Notes: a model not told the origin generated them from the sequence alone. DNA of 64,000 bases from an uncultured Bacteroides sp. (GCF_910585845.1 NZ_CAJUHF010000001.1:104878-168877); one strand, 5' to 3'; shown: positions 54,554-62,828, numbered from the stretch's first letter. Made by a program: numbers and translations.

Positions 54554-55639
54554 ATGCTTCTCCTTGCCATCAATCCCGGTTCCACTTCTACGAAGATTGC
54601 GGTGTACGCTGACGAGACTCCGCTTCTTGTGCGCAACATCCGCCACTCGGTGGAAGAGCTTTCTCATTTTCCGCGCATCATCGACCAGTTCGAGTTTCGC
54701 AAGAACCTTGTCCTGGAGGCTTTGGAAGAGAACGGCATCCCCTTCCGGTTCGATGCGATCGTGGGGCGGGGCGGGCTGCTGAAGCCTATCCCGGGCGGAG
54801 TGTACGAGGTGAACGATGCCATGCTGGACGACATTGCCCACGCCATGCGCAGCCATGCCTGCAATTTGGGATGCCTGATTGCCGCCGAGCTGGCGGCGTT
54901 GTTGCCCGGTTGTCGCGCTTTCATTGCCGACCCCGGGGTGGTGGACGAGTTGGATGAGGTGGCACGCATCACGGGTTCTCCCCTGATGCCGCGCATCACC
55001 ATCTGGCATGCGCTGAACCAGCGTGCTATCGCCCGCCGTTATGCTGCCGAGCGCACGGCTGCCGCTCCGCAGGAGCCGCCTGTGCGCTACGAAGATTTGA
55101 ACCTGATCATCTGCCATTTGGGCGGAGGCATATCCGTCGGCGCCCACAGGCACGGGCGTGCCATCGACGTGAACAATGCCCTCGACGGCGAGGGGCCTTT
55201 CTCGCCCGAACGGGCGGGGACGCTGCCTGCCGGACCCTTGATAGACCTTTGCTACTCCCGCCGCTTCCGCAAGGATGAGCTGAAGAAGCGCATCTCCGGA
55301 CATGCCGGACTGGCGGCTCACTTGGGCACTACGGACATTCCTGCCATTGTTCGCTCCATAGAGGCGGACGACCGGCAGGCGGAGCTGGTGCTGGAGGCGA
55401 TGATTTATCAGGTGGCGAAGAGTGTGGGTGCCGCCGCCGTTGCGCTCTACGGCGAGGTGGACGCTATCTTGCTGACGGGGGGCATCGCCCATTCCGATTA
55501 CGTCATCTCGCGCCTGAAGAAGCGTGTCTCCTTCCTCGCTCCGGTGCATGTGTATCCCGGCGAGGACGAGCTGGAGGCGCTTGCGCTGAATGTCCTTGCC
55601 GCCTTGCGCGGAGAGTTGCCGGTGCAGGTCTATAGGTGA
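54554..55639 (+). CDS. buk: Butyrate kinase
   Basis: 361 residues, normal for the acetate/butyrate kinase family. It opens with LLAINPGSTSTKIAVYADE, has AIVGRGGLLKPIPGGVYEVN, FIADPGVVDELDEVARITGS, and the second phosphate-binding block LIICHLGGGISVGAHRHGRA; VDAILLTGGIAHSDYV is the adenosine motif. It converts acyl-phosphate and ADP to the acid and ATP. Second gene of the ptb-buk operon. Codon use is more GC-rich than the average for the window. Confidence 0.96.
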   Translation: MLLLAINPGSTSTKIAVYADETPLLVRNIRHSVEELSHFPRIIDQFEFRKNLVLEALEENGIPFRFDAIVGRGGLLKPIPGGVYEVNDAMLDDIAHAMRSHACNLGCLIAAELAALLPGCRAFIADPGVVDELDEVARITGSPLMPRITIWHALNQRAIARRYAAERTAAAPQEPPVRYEDLNLIICHLGGGISVGAHRHGRAIDVNNALDGEGPFSPERAGTLPAGPLIDLCYSRRFRKDELKKRISGHAGLAAHLGTTDIPAIVRSIEADDRQAELVLEAMIYQVAKSVGAAAVALYGEVDAILLTGGIAHSDYVISRLKKRVSFLAPVHVYPGEDELEALALNVLAALRGELPVQVYR

Positions 55640-55797
55640 GCGGCGGGCTGCGGAAGTTGCGGGCTAAAGGAGGGGTGTAAGTATGCAACTTCACTAACGC
55701 AAGTATAACGGGGGCAAAAAACACCTGATTAACGTACGGTAACACTATCGCGCCAGTGTGTTAACGCTACGGCTCCGTTTTAACTCCAGTCATAAGG

Positions 55798-55868
55798 AGT
55801 GGAGGTGTACTGGAGGGACACTGGAGGGACACTGGAGGCAGAGCGAAGGCAGAACGAAGGCAGAGTGG
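55798..55868. repeat. 11-bp tandem array, ACTGGAGGGAC type
   Basis: Units start at 55798, 55809, 55820, 55831, 55842 and 55853, exactly 11 bp apart: AGTGGAGGTGT, ACTGGAGGGAC twice, ACTGGAGGCAG, AGCGAAGGCAG, AACGAAGGCAG. The sequence drifts along the array. It lies 158 bp after buk, and a 22-bp array follows in the same gap. Confidence 0.88.
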
Positions 55869-55944
55869 CAAAAAAACGGCGAAATTTCGGCCGAGATATT
55901 AAGCTTATTTAACCGGTTTCCGTGAACCGGTTTTCGGGCAGTGG

Positions 55945-56054
55945 CCTGAAAAGGAGGGCGTCGTAGCCTGAAAGAGGACTTATCGTAACCTGAAAAAGGG
56001 CTTGTCGTAACCTGAAAAAGGACTTGCCGTAGCCTTGGGTGATACGCGCATCGG
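55945..56054. repeat. 22-bp tandem array, CCTGAAAAAGGACTTGTCGTAA type
   Basis: Units start at 55945, 55967, 55989, 56011 and 56033, exactly 22 bp apart. CCTGAAAAAGG and TCGTAAC/TCGTAGC are the constant parts. The remaining gap (56055-56201) shows nothing recognisable before the candidate small RNA at 56216. Confidence 0.87.
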
Positions 56055-56215
56055 GAGCGGATTGGATGACCGGATGAAACGGGGCATTTCCGCCATGCCG
56101 CACACGTAGTCTGGCGACCCATTTATTTCTGTCTGCATCACAATCTTACGTAGTAGTCAAACTTTTTTCGGTGAAAAACCCGTTCAAAGAATTTTTTATC
56201 ATATCTTTGCGATGT

Positions 56216-56296
56216 GTTAAGTTAATAAATTGATTAAGGTCGATTTTTGACTGTTTCGGATCGGAGAGTATGGGGGTACTTTCCGATCTTTTTTTG
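56216..56296 (+). ncRNA. Candidate 80-nt small RNA with its own promoter and terminator
   Basis: A TATCTTTG -7 box (56202-56209) would start transcription near 56216. At 56259-56288 there is a hairpin (GATCGGAGAGTA with TACTTTCCGATC, 6-nt loop) followed by seven T, a textbook intrinsic terminator. No reading frame longer than two codons starts with ATG soon after the box. No -33 TTTG is found at the right distance, so the promoter is only partly supported. The unit is in a gap between buk and the convergent pnp gene. Confidence 0.55.
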
Positions 56297-56331
56297 TAGG
56301 GATCTTTGAGCGGAAGGGAATCGGAAGGGAT

Positions 56332-56391
56332 AAAAAAACAGATGACCGCAGAAGTGTCTTATTGAATCTGTCAACAGACAATCTGCGGTCA
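56332..56391 (-). terminator. Terminator of pnp
   Basis: TGACCGCAGA (56343-56352) pairs perfectly with TCTGCGGTCA (56382-56391). On the minus strand the hairpin is followed by a run of seven T (56332-56338 on the plus strand reads A). Confidence 0.8.
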
Positions 56392-56511
56392 CCCGTGTAT
56401 GTAGTCAGCGCCATCTGCGTGCCATTCGGTTTCCGGCACTTCTTCTTCACCTTATATTATATGATCACGCGCGCGATACTCTATAATAAGGTATAAGCGG
56501 ACGCTTGCTTC

Positions 56512-58683
56512 TTATCTCCGTTCCGGTCTTTCTCTTCTTTCGCCTCTTTCCGGTCTCTCAGGTCTTTCCGGTTTGGGCAGCAATACCTTGCGTGAGAGTT
56601 TGAACTTTCCGGTCTTCGGGTCGATGTCGAGCAGTTTCACTTCGATCTCGTCACCCTCCTTGATTCCGGCCTCTTCTACCGTCTCCAGACGCTTCCAGTC
56701 GATCTCCGAGATATGCAGCAGACCGTCTTTGCCCGGCAAGAACTCAACGAATGCACCGTAGGGCATGATGGAACGCACCTTGCCTTTGTACACTTCGCCC
56801 ACTTCCGGCACGGCTACGATAGCCTTGATCAGGCGCATAGCATCGTCGATGCTCTTCTTGTTGGTTCCGGAGATTTCGATTCGTCCGATATTGTCCACCT
56901 CTTCGATCGTGATCGTGGCACCGGTCTCCTCCTGCATACCCTGGATGATTTTTCCGCCCGGGCCGATCACGGCACCGATGAATTCCTTCGGAATCGTCAT
57001 CATCTCGATGCGCGGAGCGTGCGGTTTCAGATCCTCGCGCGGCTCTTGGATGGTCTCCAGTATCTTGTCCAGTATGTGGAGGCGTCCCTCTTTAGCCTGG
57101 TTCAGGGCACGTTCGAGGATGTCGTACGACAGACCGTCCACCTTGATATCCATCTGAGTGGCCGTGATACCGTCTCTCGTACCCGTCACCTTGAAGTCCA
57201 TATCGCCCAGGTGGTCTTCATCGCCCAAGATATCGGACAATACGGCATATTTGTCTTCGCCTGCATTCTTTATCAATCCCATAGCGATACCCGACACCGG
57301 CTTCTTGATGTTCACACCCGCATCCATCAGTGCCAGCGTTCCGGCGCATACCGTAGCCATCGAAGAAGAACCGTTGGACTCGAGGATATCGGATACCACG
57401 CGCACCACGTACGGATAGTCGGCAGGAATCTGTCCCTTCAGGGCACGCCAAGCCAAGTGTCCGTGGCCGATTTCACGACGGCCTACGCCGCGTTGTGCCT
57501 TAGCCTCGCCCGTAGAGAAGGGAGGGAAGTTGTAGTGAAGCAGGAAGCGCTCCTTGTCATGTACCAGAACGTCGTCGATGATCTTCTCATCCAACTTCGT
57601 ACCCAGGGTGACGGTAGACAACGACTGCGTCTCGCCACGCGTGAAGATGGCCGAGCCGTGAGGCCCCGGCAGGTAGCTGACCTCGCTCCAGATGGGGCGG
57701 ATCTCGTTGGTCTTACGTCCGTCGAGGCGCTTGCCTTCGTCGAGGATGCTGCGGCGCATAGCCTCTTTTTCCACGTCGTGATAGTAACGGTCTATCAGCG
57801 GCGCCTTCTCTTCCAGCTCCTCTTCGCTGAATTGAGCCTTGAACTCTTCGCGGATAGCCTCGAAAGCGGCAATGCGTTCGTGCTTGTTGTTGTTTCCGGA
57901 AGCGGCGATGGCGTATGCCTTCTCATAGCAGGCATCGTGTACGGCCTGGCGCAACTCCTCGTCGTTCACCTCGTGGCAGTATTTGCGCTTCACGGTCGAG
58001 CCTACCTCTTCGGCAAGCTCCATCTGCGCCTTACATTGCACCTTGATAGCCTCGTGGGCAGCCTTCATGGCGTTCAGCAGGTCGAGCTCGGACACCTCGT
58101 CCATTTCGCCCTCCACCATCATGATGTTCTCGTACGTGGCTCCTACCATAAGGTCCATATCCGCTTTTTCCAGTTGCTCGAAGGTCGGGTTGATGACGAA
58201 CTCTCCGTCGATGCGCGCTACGCGTACCTCCGATATCGGTCCGTTGAAGGGAATGTCTGAAACAGCGAGAGCCGCAGAAGCAGCAAGCCCGGCCAGCGCG
58301 TCCGGCATGTCTACGCCGTCGGCAGAGAAGAGGATGATATTTACGTATACCTCAGCATGGTAATTGTCGGGGAAGAGGGGGCGGAGAGCACGGTCTACGA
58401 GGCGGCAAGTGAGGATCTCATAATCCGAAGCGCGTCCTTCACGCTTGGTGAAACCTCCGGGAAAACGTCCGAATGCGGAGAATTTTTCTTTGTACTCTAC
58501 CTGTAGCGGCATGAAATCTGTTCCGGGAACTGCGTCCTTGGCGGCACAAACAGTAGCTAAGAGCATGGTGTTGCCCATGCGAAGCATTACAGAACCGTCT
58601 GCCTGTTTTGCCAGCTTTCCCGTTTCGAGCGTGATGGTTCTGCCATCAGGAAGCTCGATCGTCTTAACAATTGGGTTAATCAT
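56512..58683 (-). CDS. pnp: Polyribonucleotide nucleotidyltransferase (PNPase)
   Basis: 723 residues, normal length. Two RNase PH-like cores (GFTKREGRASDYEILTCRLV in the first, GRREIGHGHLAWRALKGQIP and DILGDEDHLGDMDFKVTGT in the second) are followed by a KH domain (FIGAVIGPGGKIIQGMQEET) and an S1 domain (GEVYKGKVRSIMPYGAFVEF). It degrades RNA phosphorolytically from the 3' end. A TATCTTTG -7 box on the minus strand is at 58720-58727. The C-terminus ends in a Glu-Arg-Pro low-complexity tail (PERPERGERRERPERR). Divergent from the redoxin-fold lipoprotein. Confidence 0.98.
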   Translation of the reverse strand: MINPIVKTIELPDGRTITLETGKLAKQADGSVMLRMGNTMLLATVCAAKDAVPGTDFMPLQVEYKEKFSAFGRFPGGFTKREGRASDYEILTCRLVDRALRPLFPDNYHAEVYVNIILFSADGVDMPDALAGLAASAALAVSDIPFNGPISEVRVARIDGEFVINPTFEQLEKADMDLMVGATYENIMMVEGEMDEVSELDLLNAMKAAHEAIKVQCKAQMELAEEVGSTVKRKYCHEVNDEELRQAVHDACYEKAYAIAASGNNNKHERIAAFEAIREEFKAQFSEEELEEKAPLIDRYYHDVEKEAMRRSILDEGKRLDGRKTNEIRPIWSEVSYLPGPHGSAIFTRGETQSLSTVTLGTKLDEKIIDDVLVHDKERFLLHYNFPPFSTGEAKAQRGVGRREIGHGHLAWRALKGQIPADYPYVVRVVSDILESNGSSSMATVCAGTLALMDAGVNIKKPVSGIAMGLIKNAGEDKYAVLSDILGDEDHLGDMDFKVTGTRDGITATQMDIKVDGLSYDILERALNQAKEGRLHILDKILETIQEPREDLKPHAPRIEMMTIPKEFIGAVIGPGGKIIQGMQEETGATITIEEVDNIGRIEISGTNKKSIDDAMRLIKAIVAVPEVGEVYKGKVRSIMPYGAFVEFLPGKDGLLHISEIDWKRLETVEEAGIKEGDEIEVKLLDIDPKTGKFKLSRKVLLPKPERPERPERGERRERPERR

Positions 58684-58821
58684 AAAATCTTTTATCTATA
58701 TTTTCTTTCAAAATTCCCGCAAAGATAGCGATTTATTCATGTAATCAGGTGGGTATGAGCTAAAAATGTTGCAAAATGACCGTTTTTTTGGGTTTTCGAG
58801 CGGAAGATACTTCGAAAATGC

Positions 58822-58851
58822 TTTGACTAAACTTGAAAAGAACTATATTTG
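58822..58851 (+). promoter_or_regulatory. Promoter of the redoxin-fold lipoprotein gene
   Basis: TTTG (58822-58825) and TATATTTG (58844-58851) are 18 bp apart, close to the Bacteroides consensus. The ATG is 37 bp downstream. Confidence 0.75.
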
Positions 58852-58887
58852 CACGTTCTTTCAAAGAGAAATATAAGACGTTAAAAT

Positions 58888-60039
58888 ATGAAGAAGATCT
58901 GTTTTATTGCACTCGCCGCCTTGGCATTGAGTGCTTGCAATTCTGAACCGAAATTCAAAGTAGAGGGTGAAGTGTCCGGTGCCGACGGCAAAATGCTCTA
59001 TCTGGAAACCGCCGCTTTGGAAGGTATCGTGCCGCTGGACTCTGTCAAATTGAAAGGGGACGGCTCTTTCAGTTTCCGGCAAACCCGTCCGGAGACTCCC
59101 GAGTTCTACCGCCTGCGCGTAGAAGACAAGGTAGTGAATCTGGCAGTAGACTCTACGGAAACCATCGGAGTGAAAGCCTCGTATGCCGATTTCGCCACTT
59201 CCTACACGGTGGAAGGCTCGGCGAATAGCACCAAGATTAAGGAACTGACCCTGATGCAGGCGCAGTTGCAGGCAAAAGTGAACGCGCTGATTAAGAAAAT
59301 GCAGGCCCACCAGATAGCCGCCGATGTCTTCGATGAAGAACTGGCCACGCTGATGAAAGACTATAAAGATGAGGTAAAGGCAAAATACATCTTCGCCGCT
59401 CCTACCGAGACCGCCGCTTATTTCGCCCTGTTTCAGAAGCTGAACAACTACCTTATCTTCGATCCGCTGAACAACAAGGACGATATCAAGTGCTTTGCGG
59501 CAGTGGCAACCAGTCTGAACAATCTCTATCCGCATGCCGACCGTTCCAAAAACCTGTATAACATCGTGATAAAGGGCATGAAGAACACCCGTACGCCCCA
59601 GCAGAAAGTGCTGGAGATACCGAAGGAAGTCGTATCGGAGACTGGTATCATCGACATCAGCCTTCGCGACATGAAGGGTAACACCCATAAGCTGAGCGAG
59701 CTGAAGGGAAAAGTCGTATTGCTGGACTTCACCATCTATCAGAGCGCCGCTTCCGCCCCCCACAATTTCCTGTTGAACGACCTCTATACCAAGTATAAAG
59801 ACCAAGGTCTCGTCATCTATCAGATTTCGCTGGATGCTGACGAGCATTTCTGGAAGACGACCGCCGACAACCTGCCTTGGATTTGCGTGCGTGATGCCAG
59901 TGGAATTTATTCGAGTGTAGCCGCCATGTACAATGTACAAGCGGTACCTTCACTCTTCCTGATCAACCGCAATAGCGAACTGAGTGCACGCGGAGAGACG
60001 ATAAAGGATCTGGATGCTGCGGTGAAAGCGTTGCTGTAG
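58888..60039 (+). CDS. DUF4369/thioredoxin-fold lipoprotein with SxxS in place of CxxC
   Basis: 383 residues; the lipobox ends at Cys17 (LALSACNSE). The N-terminal part (24-110) fits DUF4369 (FKVEGEVSGADGKMLYLETA). The C-terminal TlpA-like domain has DISLRDMKGNTHKLSELKGK, then VVLLDFTIYQSAASAPHN where TlpA has LLDFWASWCGPC. Both active-site Cys are Ser here (S286 and S289). The cis-Pro of the fold is kept (NVQAVPSLFLI, P354). The protein cannot do thiol exchange at that site, so it may be a structural or binding version. It is monocistronic with its own promoter. Confidence 0.85.
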   Translation: MKKICFIALAALALSACNSEPKFKVEGEVSGADGKMLYLETAALEGIVPLDSVKLKGDGSFSFRQTRPETPEFYRLRVEDKVVNLAVDSTETIGVKASYADFATSYTVEGSANSTKIKELTLMQAQLQAKVNALIKKMQAHQIAADVFDEELATLMKDYKDEVKAKYIFAAPTETAAYFALFQKLNNYLIFDPLNNKDDIKCFAAVATSLNNLYPHADRSKNLYNIVIKGMKNTRTPQQKVLEIPKEVVSETGIIDISLRDMKGNTHKLSELKGKVVLLDFTIYQSAASAPHNFLLNDLYTKYKDQGLVIYQISLDADEHFWKTTADNLPWICVRDASGIYSSVAAMYNVQAVPSLFLINRNSELSARGETIKDLDAAVKALL

Positions 60040-60142
60040 TGTATTCAAGGAGTCGGTCCTGCAAAACAACGCGATTGTCCGGTAACTCCTTCATAAATAT
60101 CCTTTTAAAATGTAAATATGTTACATAGCAGTAATTTTTTGC

Positions 60143-60173
60143 TTGACACGCATTGATTAAAAGGTTATCTTTG
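60143..60173 (+). promoter_or_regulatory. Promoter of greA
   Basis: TATCTTTG (60166-60173) follows TTGA (60143-60146) by 19 bp; the upstream element departs from TTTG. Transcription should start near 60180, ahead of the leader hairpin. Confidence 0.7.
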
Positions 60174-60190
60174 CAAAGAAATTTAAAAGA

Positions 60191-60230
60191 GGGTTCCAGC
60201 ATGCTGACCATGTTGGAATTCTTTTTTGTT
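60191..60230 (+). promoter_or_regulatory. Terminator-like hairpin in the greA leader (candidate attenuator)
   Basis: GGGTTCCAGCATG (60191-60203) pairs over 13 positions, three of them G-U, with CATGTTGGAATTC (60209-60221) around the loop CTGAC; TTTTTTGTT follows. It sits about 11 nt after the likely start site and 40 nt before the greA ATG, where an intrinsic terminator would release a short RNA of about 50 nt. Confidence 0.75.
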
Positions 60231-60270
60231 ATATAATATCATTTAGAAACTTAAAAAGGAGGAAAAAACT

Positions 60271-60735
60271 ATGGCTTATATGTCAGAAGAAGGCTACAAG
60301 AAATTGTTGGCCGAACTGAAAGAACTGGAAACGGTAGAGCGTCCTAAGATTTCGGCAGCAATAGCCGAGGCGCGCGACAAAGGCGATTTGTCGGAGAATG
60401 CAGAGTACGATGCAGCCAAAGAGGCTCAGGGATTGCTCGAGATGAAGATCAACAAGCTGAAAATGGTGATCGGCGATGCCAAGATCATCGACGAATCCAA
60501 GCTGAAGACAGATACCGTGCAGATATTGAATAAGGTGGAACTGAAGAACGTGAAGAATGGGATGAAGATGACCTACACCATTGTTTCGGAAAGTGAAGCC
60601 AATCTGAAGGAAGGAAAAATCTCAGTCAACACTCCTATTGCGCAAGGACTTCTTGGCAAGAAGGTAGGTGACATTGCTGAGATCAAAGTGCCTCAGGGCA
60701 TGATCAACCTTGAAGTAGTGAACATATCATTTTAA
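60271..60735 (+). CDS. greA: Transcription elongation factor GreA
   Basis: 154 residues, standard size. The N-terminal coiled coil (AYMSEEGYKKLLAELKELET) carries the tip motif DKGDLSENAEYDAAKEAQG with the acidic residues that stimulate cleavage of backtracked RNA by RNA polymerase. The C-terminal FKBP-like domain includes VGDIAEIKVPQGMINLEV. An unusually strong Shine-Dalgarno (AAGGAGG, 60256-60262) lies 8 bp before the ATG, rare for this genus. The gene is preceded by the leader hairpin and followed by a terminator at 60738. Confidence 0.97.
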   Translation: MAYMSEEGYKKLLAELKELETVERPKISAAIAEARDKGDLSENAEYDAAKEAQGLLEMKINKLKMVIGDAKIIDESKLKTDTVQILNKVELKNVKNGMKMTYTIVSESEANLKEGKISVNTPIAQGLLGKKVGDIAEIKVPQGMINLEVVNISF

Positions 60736-60737
60736 TG

Positions 60738-60775
60738 TAAGGGCAGGTTCGCATGCGGGCTTGCCTTATTTTATA
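60738..60775 (+). terminator. Terminator of greA
   Basis: TAAGG(G)CAGG (60738-60747, one bulge) pairs with CTTGCCTTA (60760-60768) and is followed by TTTTA. Just downstream TATATAATAGAAAG occurs twice (60791 and 60814), 23 bp apart. Confidence 0.75.
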
Positions 60776-60829
60776 TATAGGTTATTTTTCTATATAATAG
60801 AAAGTTGTTTTTGTATATAATAGAAAGCT

Positions 60830-61222
60830 ATGGCAACAATATTCAGTAGAATTATCGCAGGTGAGATACCGTGCTACAAGGTGGCAGAGGATGATAAGTT
60901 CTTTGCATTTCTGGACATCAATCCGTTGGTGAAAGGTCATACGTTGGTCGTTCCCAAACAGGAAGTGGATTATATCTTTGATTTGAGTGACGAAGACCTG
61001 GCAGCCATGCATGTTTTTGCCAAAAAGGTGGCACGTGCTATTGAGAAGGCTTTCCCCTGCAAGAAAGTGGGCGAAGCTGTGATTGGTCTGGAAGTGCCTC
61101 ATGCACACATTCATTTGATTCCAATACAGAAAGAGTCGGACATGTTGTTCTCCAATCCGAAACTTAAGCTTTCTGCCGAAGAGTTTAAAGCTGTTGCCGA
61201 AGCGATTCAGGCTTCACTCTGA
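60830..61222 (+). CDS. HIT family nucleotide-binding hydrolase
   Basis: 130 residues. TIFSRIIAGEIPCYKVAEDD opens the protein, LVVPKQEVDYIF follows, and the HIT triad is EVPHAHIHLIPI (HxHxH, with the catalytic His in the middle). HIT proteins of this HINT-like group hydrolyse purine nucleoside phosphoramidates or adenylated compounds. It is 94 bp after greA, separated by the terminator, and may use the TATATAATAG duplicated element as a leader. A terminator at 61281 follows. Confidence 0.94.
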   Translation: MATIFSRIIAGEIPCYKVAEDDKFFAFLDINPLVKGHTLVVPKQEVDYIFDLSDEDLAAMHVFAKKVARAIEKAFPCKKVGEAVIGLEVPHAHIHLIPIQKESDMLFSNPKLKLSAEEFKAVAEAIQASL

Positions 61223-61280
61223 AATTAACATTCTTCCTTTTAAATGATAGCAGGGAGTGATTCAGTCCTCCCAATGCATA

Positions 61281-61325
61281 AAAATTCCCGTCACAAATGA
61301 ATGTTCGTGACGGGAATTTTATCTT
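61281..61325. terminator. Terminator between the HIT gene and the guanylyltransferase gene
   Basis: AAAATTCCCGTCAC (61281-61294) pairs perfectly with GTGACGGGAATTTT (61307-61320) around a 12-nt loop, followed by ATCTTTTTAA. The flanking genes are convergent, and A/T tracts on both sides suit termination in both directions. Confidence 0.9.
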
Positions 61326-61461
61326 TTTAAGAAGTTATCAGTAACCGTTAGAGTTTATACAGAATTAAGAAACAGGGTGATTGAGAATCAGCGTCTTTTC
61401 TCTTTCCGTGTTTCTCTCTTATCGTGTTTCTCTTTTTTCATGTTTCCCTCTTCTCATTTCT

Positions 61462-62547
61462 TTAGATATAGTCTTCTCCCAACTTGATCTGCGCATCGTT
61501 TACATACTTGCGTATGGCATGTTCTTCGTCTTTCTTGCAGATCAGCAGCACATTGTCCGATTCGGCAATGAGATACCCTTCCAGTCCATCGATGACCGCC
61601 AGCTTGTTTTGTGGCAGAACAACAATGTTATCCTTGCTGTTGTACAGCAGCGACTGGCATTTCAGAGTGACATTGTCCGTTTCGTCTTTCGGAGACAAGT
61701 CGTACAGCGAGCCCCATGTGCCCAAGTCCGACCATCCGAAGTCTCCCAATGAGACGTATACATTGTCTGCTTTTTCCATGATGCCGAAGTCAACGGAGAC
61801 GTTGGGGCAGGCGGGGAAGTTTTCATCCATGAAGACTTTCTCGGAGGCGGTGCCATATACGTCTTTGCCCGGTGCCAGTTTGGAGGCGAGTTCGGGTAAC
61901 AGTGTCTCTATGGACTTGATGATGGAATTTACGTTCCACATGAACAAGCCCGAGTTCCAGTAGAACTCTTCGCTTTCTACGAACACCTTTGCCAGTTCCA
62001 GTTCAGGCTTTTCGGTGAAGGTCTTCACTTTATAGAAGTTGTCTCCGATTTGTTCGGCTATCTGTATGTAGCCATAGCCTGTTTCGGGGCGGTTGGGTTT
62101 GATTCCGAGGGTGAGTAACTTTTCCGACTGGGCGACGAATGCCAAACCTTTTTCGATGGTATCAAGAAATTCGCCTTCTTTCAGAATCAGGTGATCCGAC
62201 GGTGCGACGACAATGTTGGCATTAGGGTTCAATGCACGGATGTGATAAGCAGCCCATGCGATGCACGGAGCGGTATTTCTGCGGGTAGGTTCCAGCAATA
62301 TTTGTTCGGGTTTCAGTTCGGGTAGTTGCTCTTTCACGAGGTCGGCATACATGTCGTTTGTAACGATAAGTATGTTTTCAGTAGGAATAACTTTGTTGAA
62401 GCGGTCGAAAGTTTGTTGCAGCAACGACCTTCCTGTGCCGAAGAAGTCCAGGAATTGTTTAGGAAGTGTTTTGCGGCTGAAAGGCCAGAAGCGGCTGCCG
62501 ATCCCACCTCCCATGATAACGCAAAAATTATTCTTGTTTGTTGTCAT
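61462..62547 (-). CDS. Mannose-1-phosphate guanylyltransferase
   Basis: 361 residues, the short single-domain form without an isomerase fusion. The nucleotidyltransferase signature is IMGGGIGSRFWPFSRKTLPK, followed by TRRNTAPCIAWAAY, VVAPSDHLI and FTEKPELELAKVF; YWNSGLFMWNVNSI completes the pattern. It makes GDP-mannose, precursor of GDP-fucose and other surface sugars. The gene stands alone, convergent with the HIT gene and next to tRNA-Leu. Confidence 0.94.
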   Translation of the reverse strand: MTTNKNNFCVIMGGGIGSRFWPFSRKTLPKQFLDFFGTGRSLLQQTFDRFNKVIPTENILIVTNDMYADLVKEQLPELKPEQILLEPTRRNTAPCIAWAAYHIRALNPNANIVVAPSDHLILKEGEFLDTIEKGLAFVAQSEKLLTLGIKPNRPETGYGYIQIAEQIGDNFYKVKTFTEKPELELAKVFVESEEFYWNSGLFMWNVNSIIKSIETLLPELASKLAPGKDVYGTASEKVFMDENFPACPNVSVDFGIMEKADNVYVSLGDFGWSDLGTWGSLYDLSPKDETDNVTLKCQSLLYNSKDNIVVLPQNKLAVIDGLEGYLIAESDNVLLICKKDEEHAIRKYVNDAQIKLGEDYI

Positions 62548-62704
62548 ATAGTTTGTTTTTAAAGTTTCTGCTAATGTACGTTATATTTTGGAAACAAAGA
62601 ATGTTTGGCATAAGTTTTATAAGATTTTTCTCCTTTTTTTGGAAAATGTATTGCAGGTTTAGAAAAAAGCTGTATCTTTGCAACGCAATTGAGAAATCAA
62701 GCAT

Positions 62705-62788
62705 GCCCAGATGGCGGAATCGGTAGACGCGCTGGTCTCAAACACCAGTGGATTCACTTCCATCCCGGTTCGACCCCGGGTCTGGGTA
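62705..62788 (+). tRNA. tRNA-Leu (CAA)
   Basis: An 84-nt class II tRNA: acceptor GCCCAGA/TCTGGGT, anticodon stem CTGGT/ACCAG with loop CTCAAAC (anticodon CAA), variable arm, T-arm CCCGG-TTCGACC-CCGGG, discriminator A. CCA is not encoded. Beyond it lies sequence of a different character, so this could be an integration site. Confidence 0.95.
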
Positions 62789-62793
62789 CGAAT

Positions 62794-62828
62794 AAACCCT
62801 GATAATCGCTTGATTATCAGGGTTTTCT
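62794..62828 (+). terminator. Terminator of tRNA-Leu
   Basis: AAACCCTGATAATC (62794-62807) pairs perfectly with GATTATCAGGGTTT (62812-62825), 4-nt loop, followed by TC. It lies 6 bp after the tRNA. Confidence 0.9.

Noticed and set aside
55790..56122. A 110-residue open frame on the minus strand
   Set aside because: It lies wholly within the 11-bp and 22-bp repeat arrays, is full of Ser/Arg/Pro, and has no recognisable fold; it is a by-product of repeat phase.
56217..56450. A 77-residue minus-strand frame over the candidate sRNA and pnp terminator
   Set aside because: It covers two hairpins, is very basic and has no recognisable domain; the hairpins explain the sequence better.
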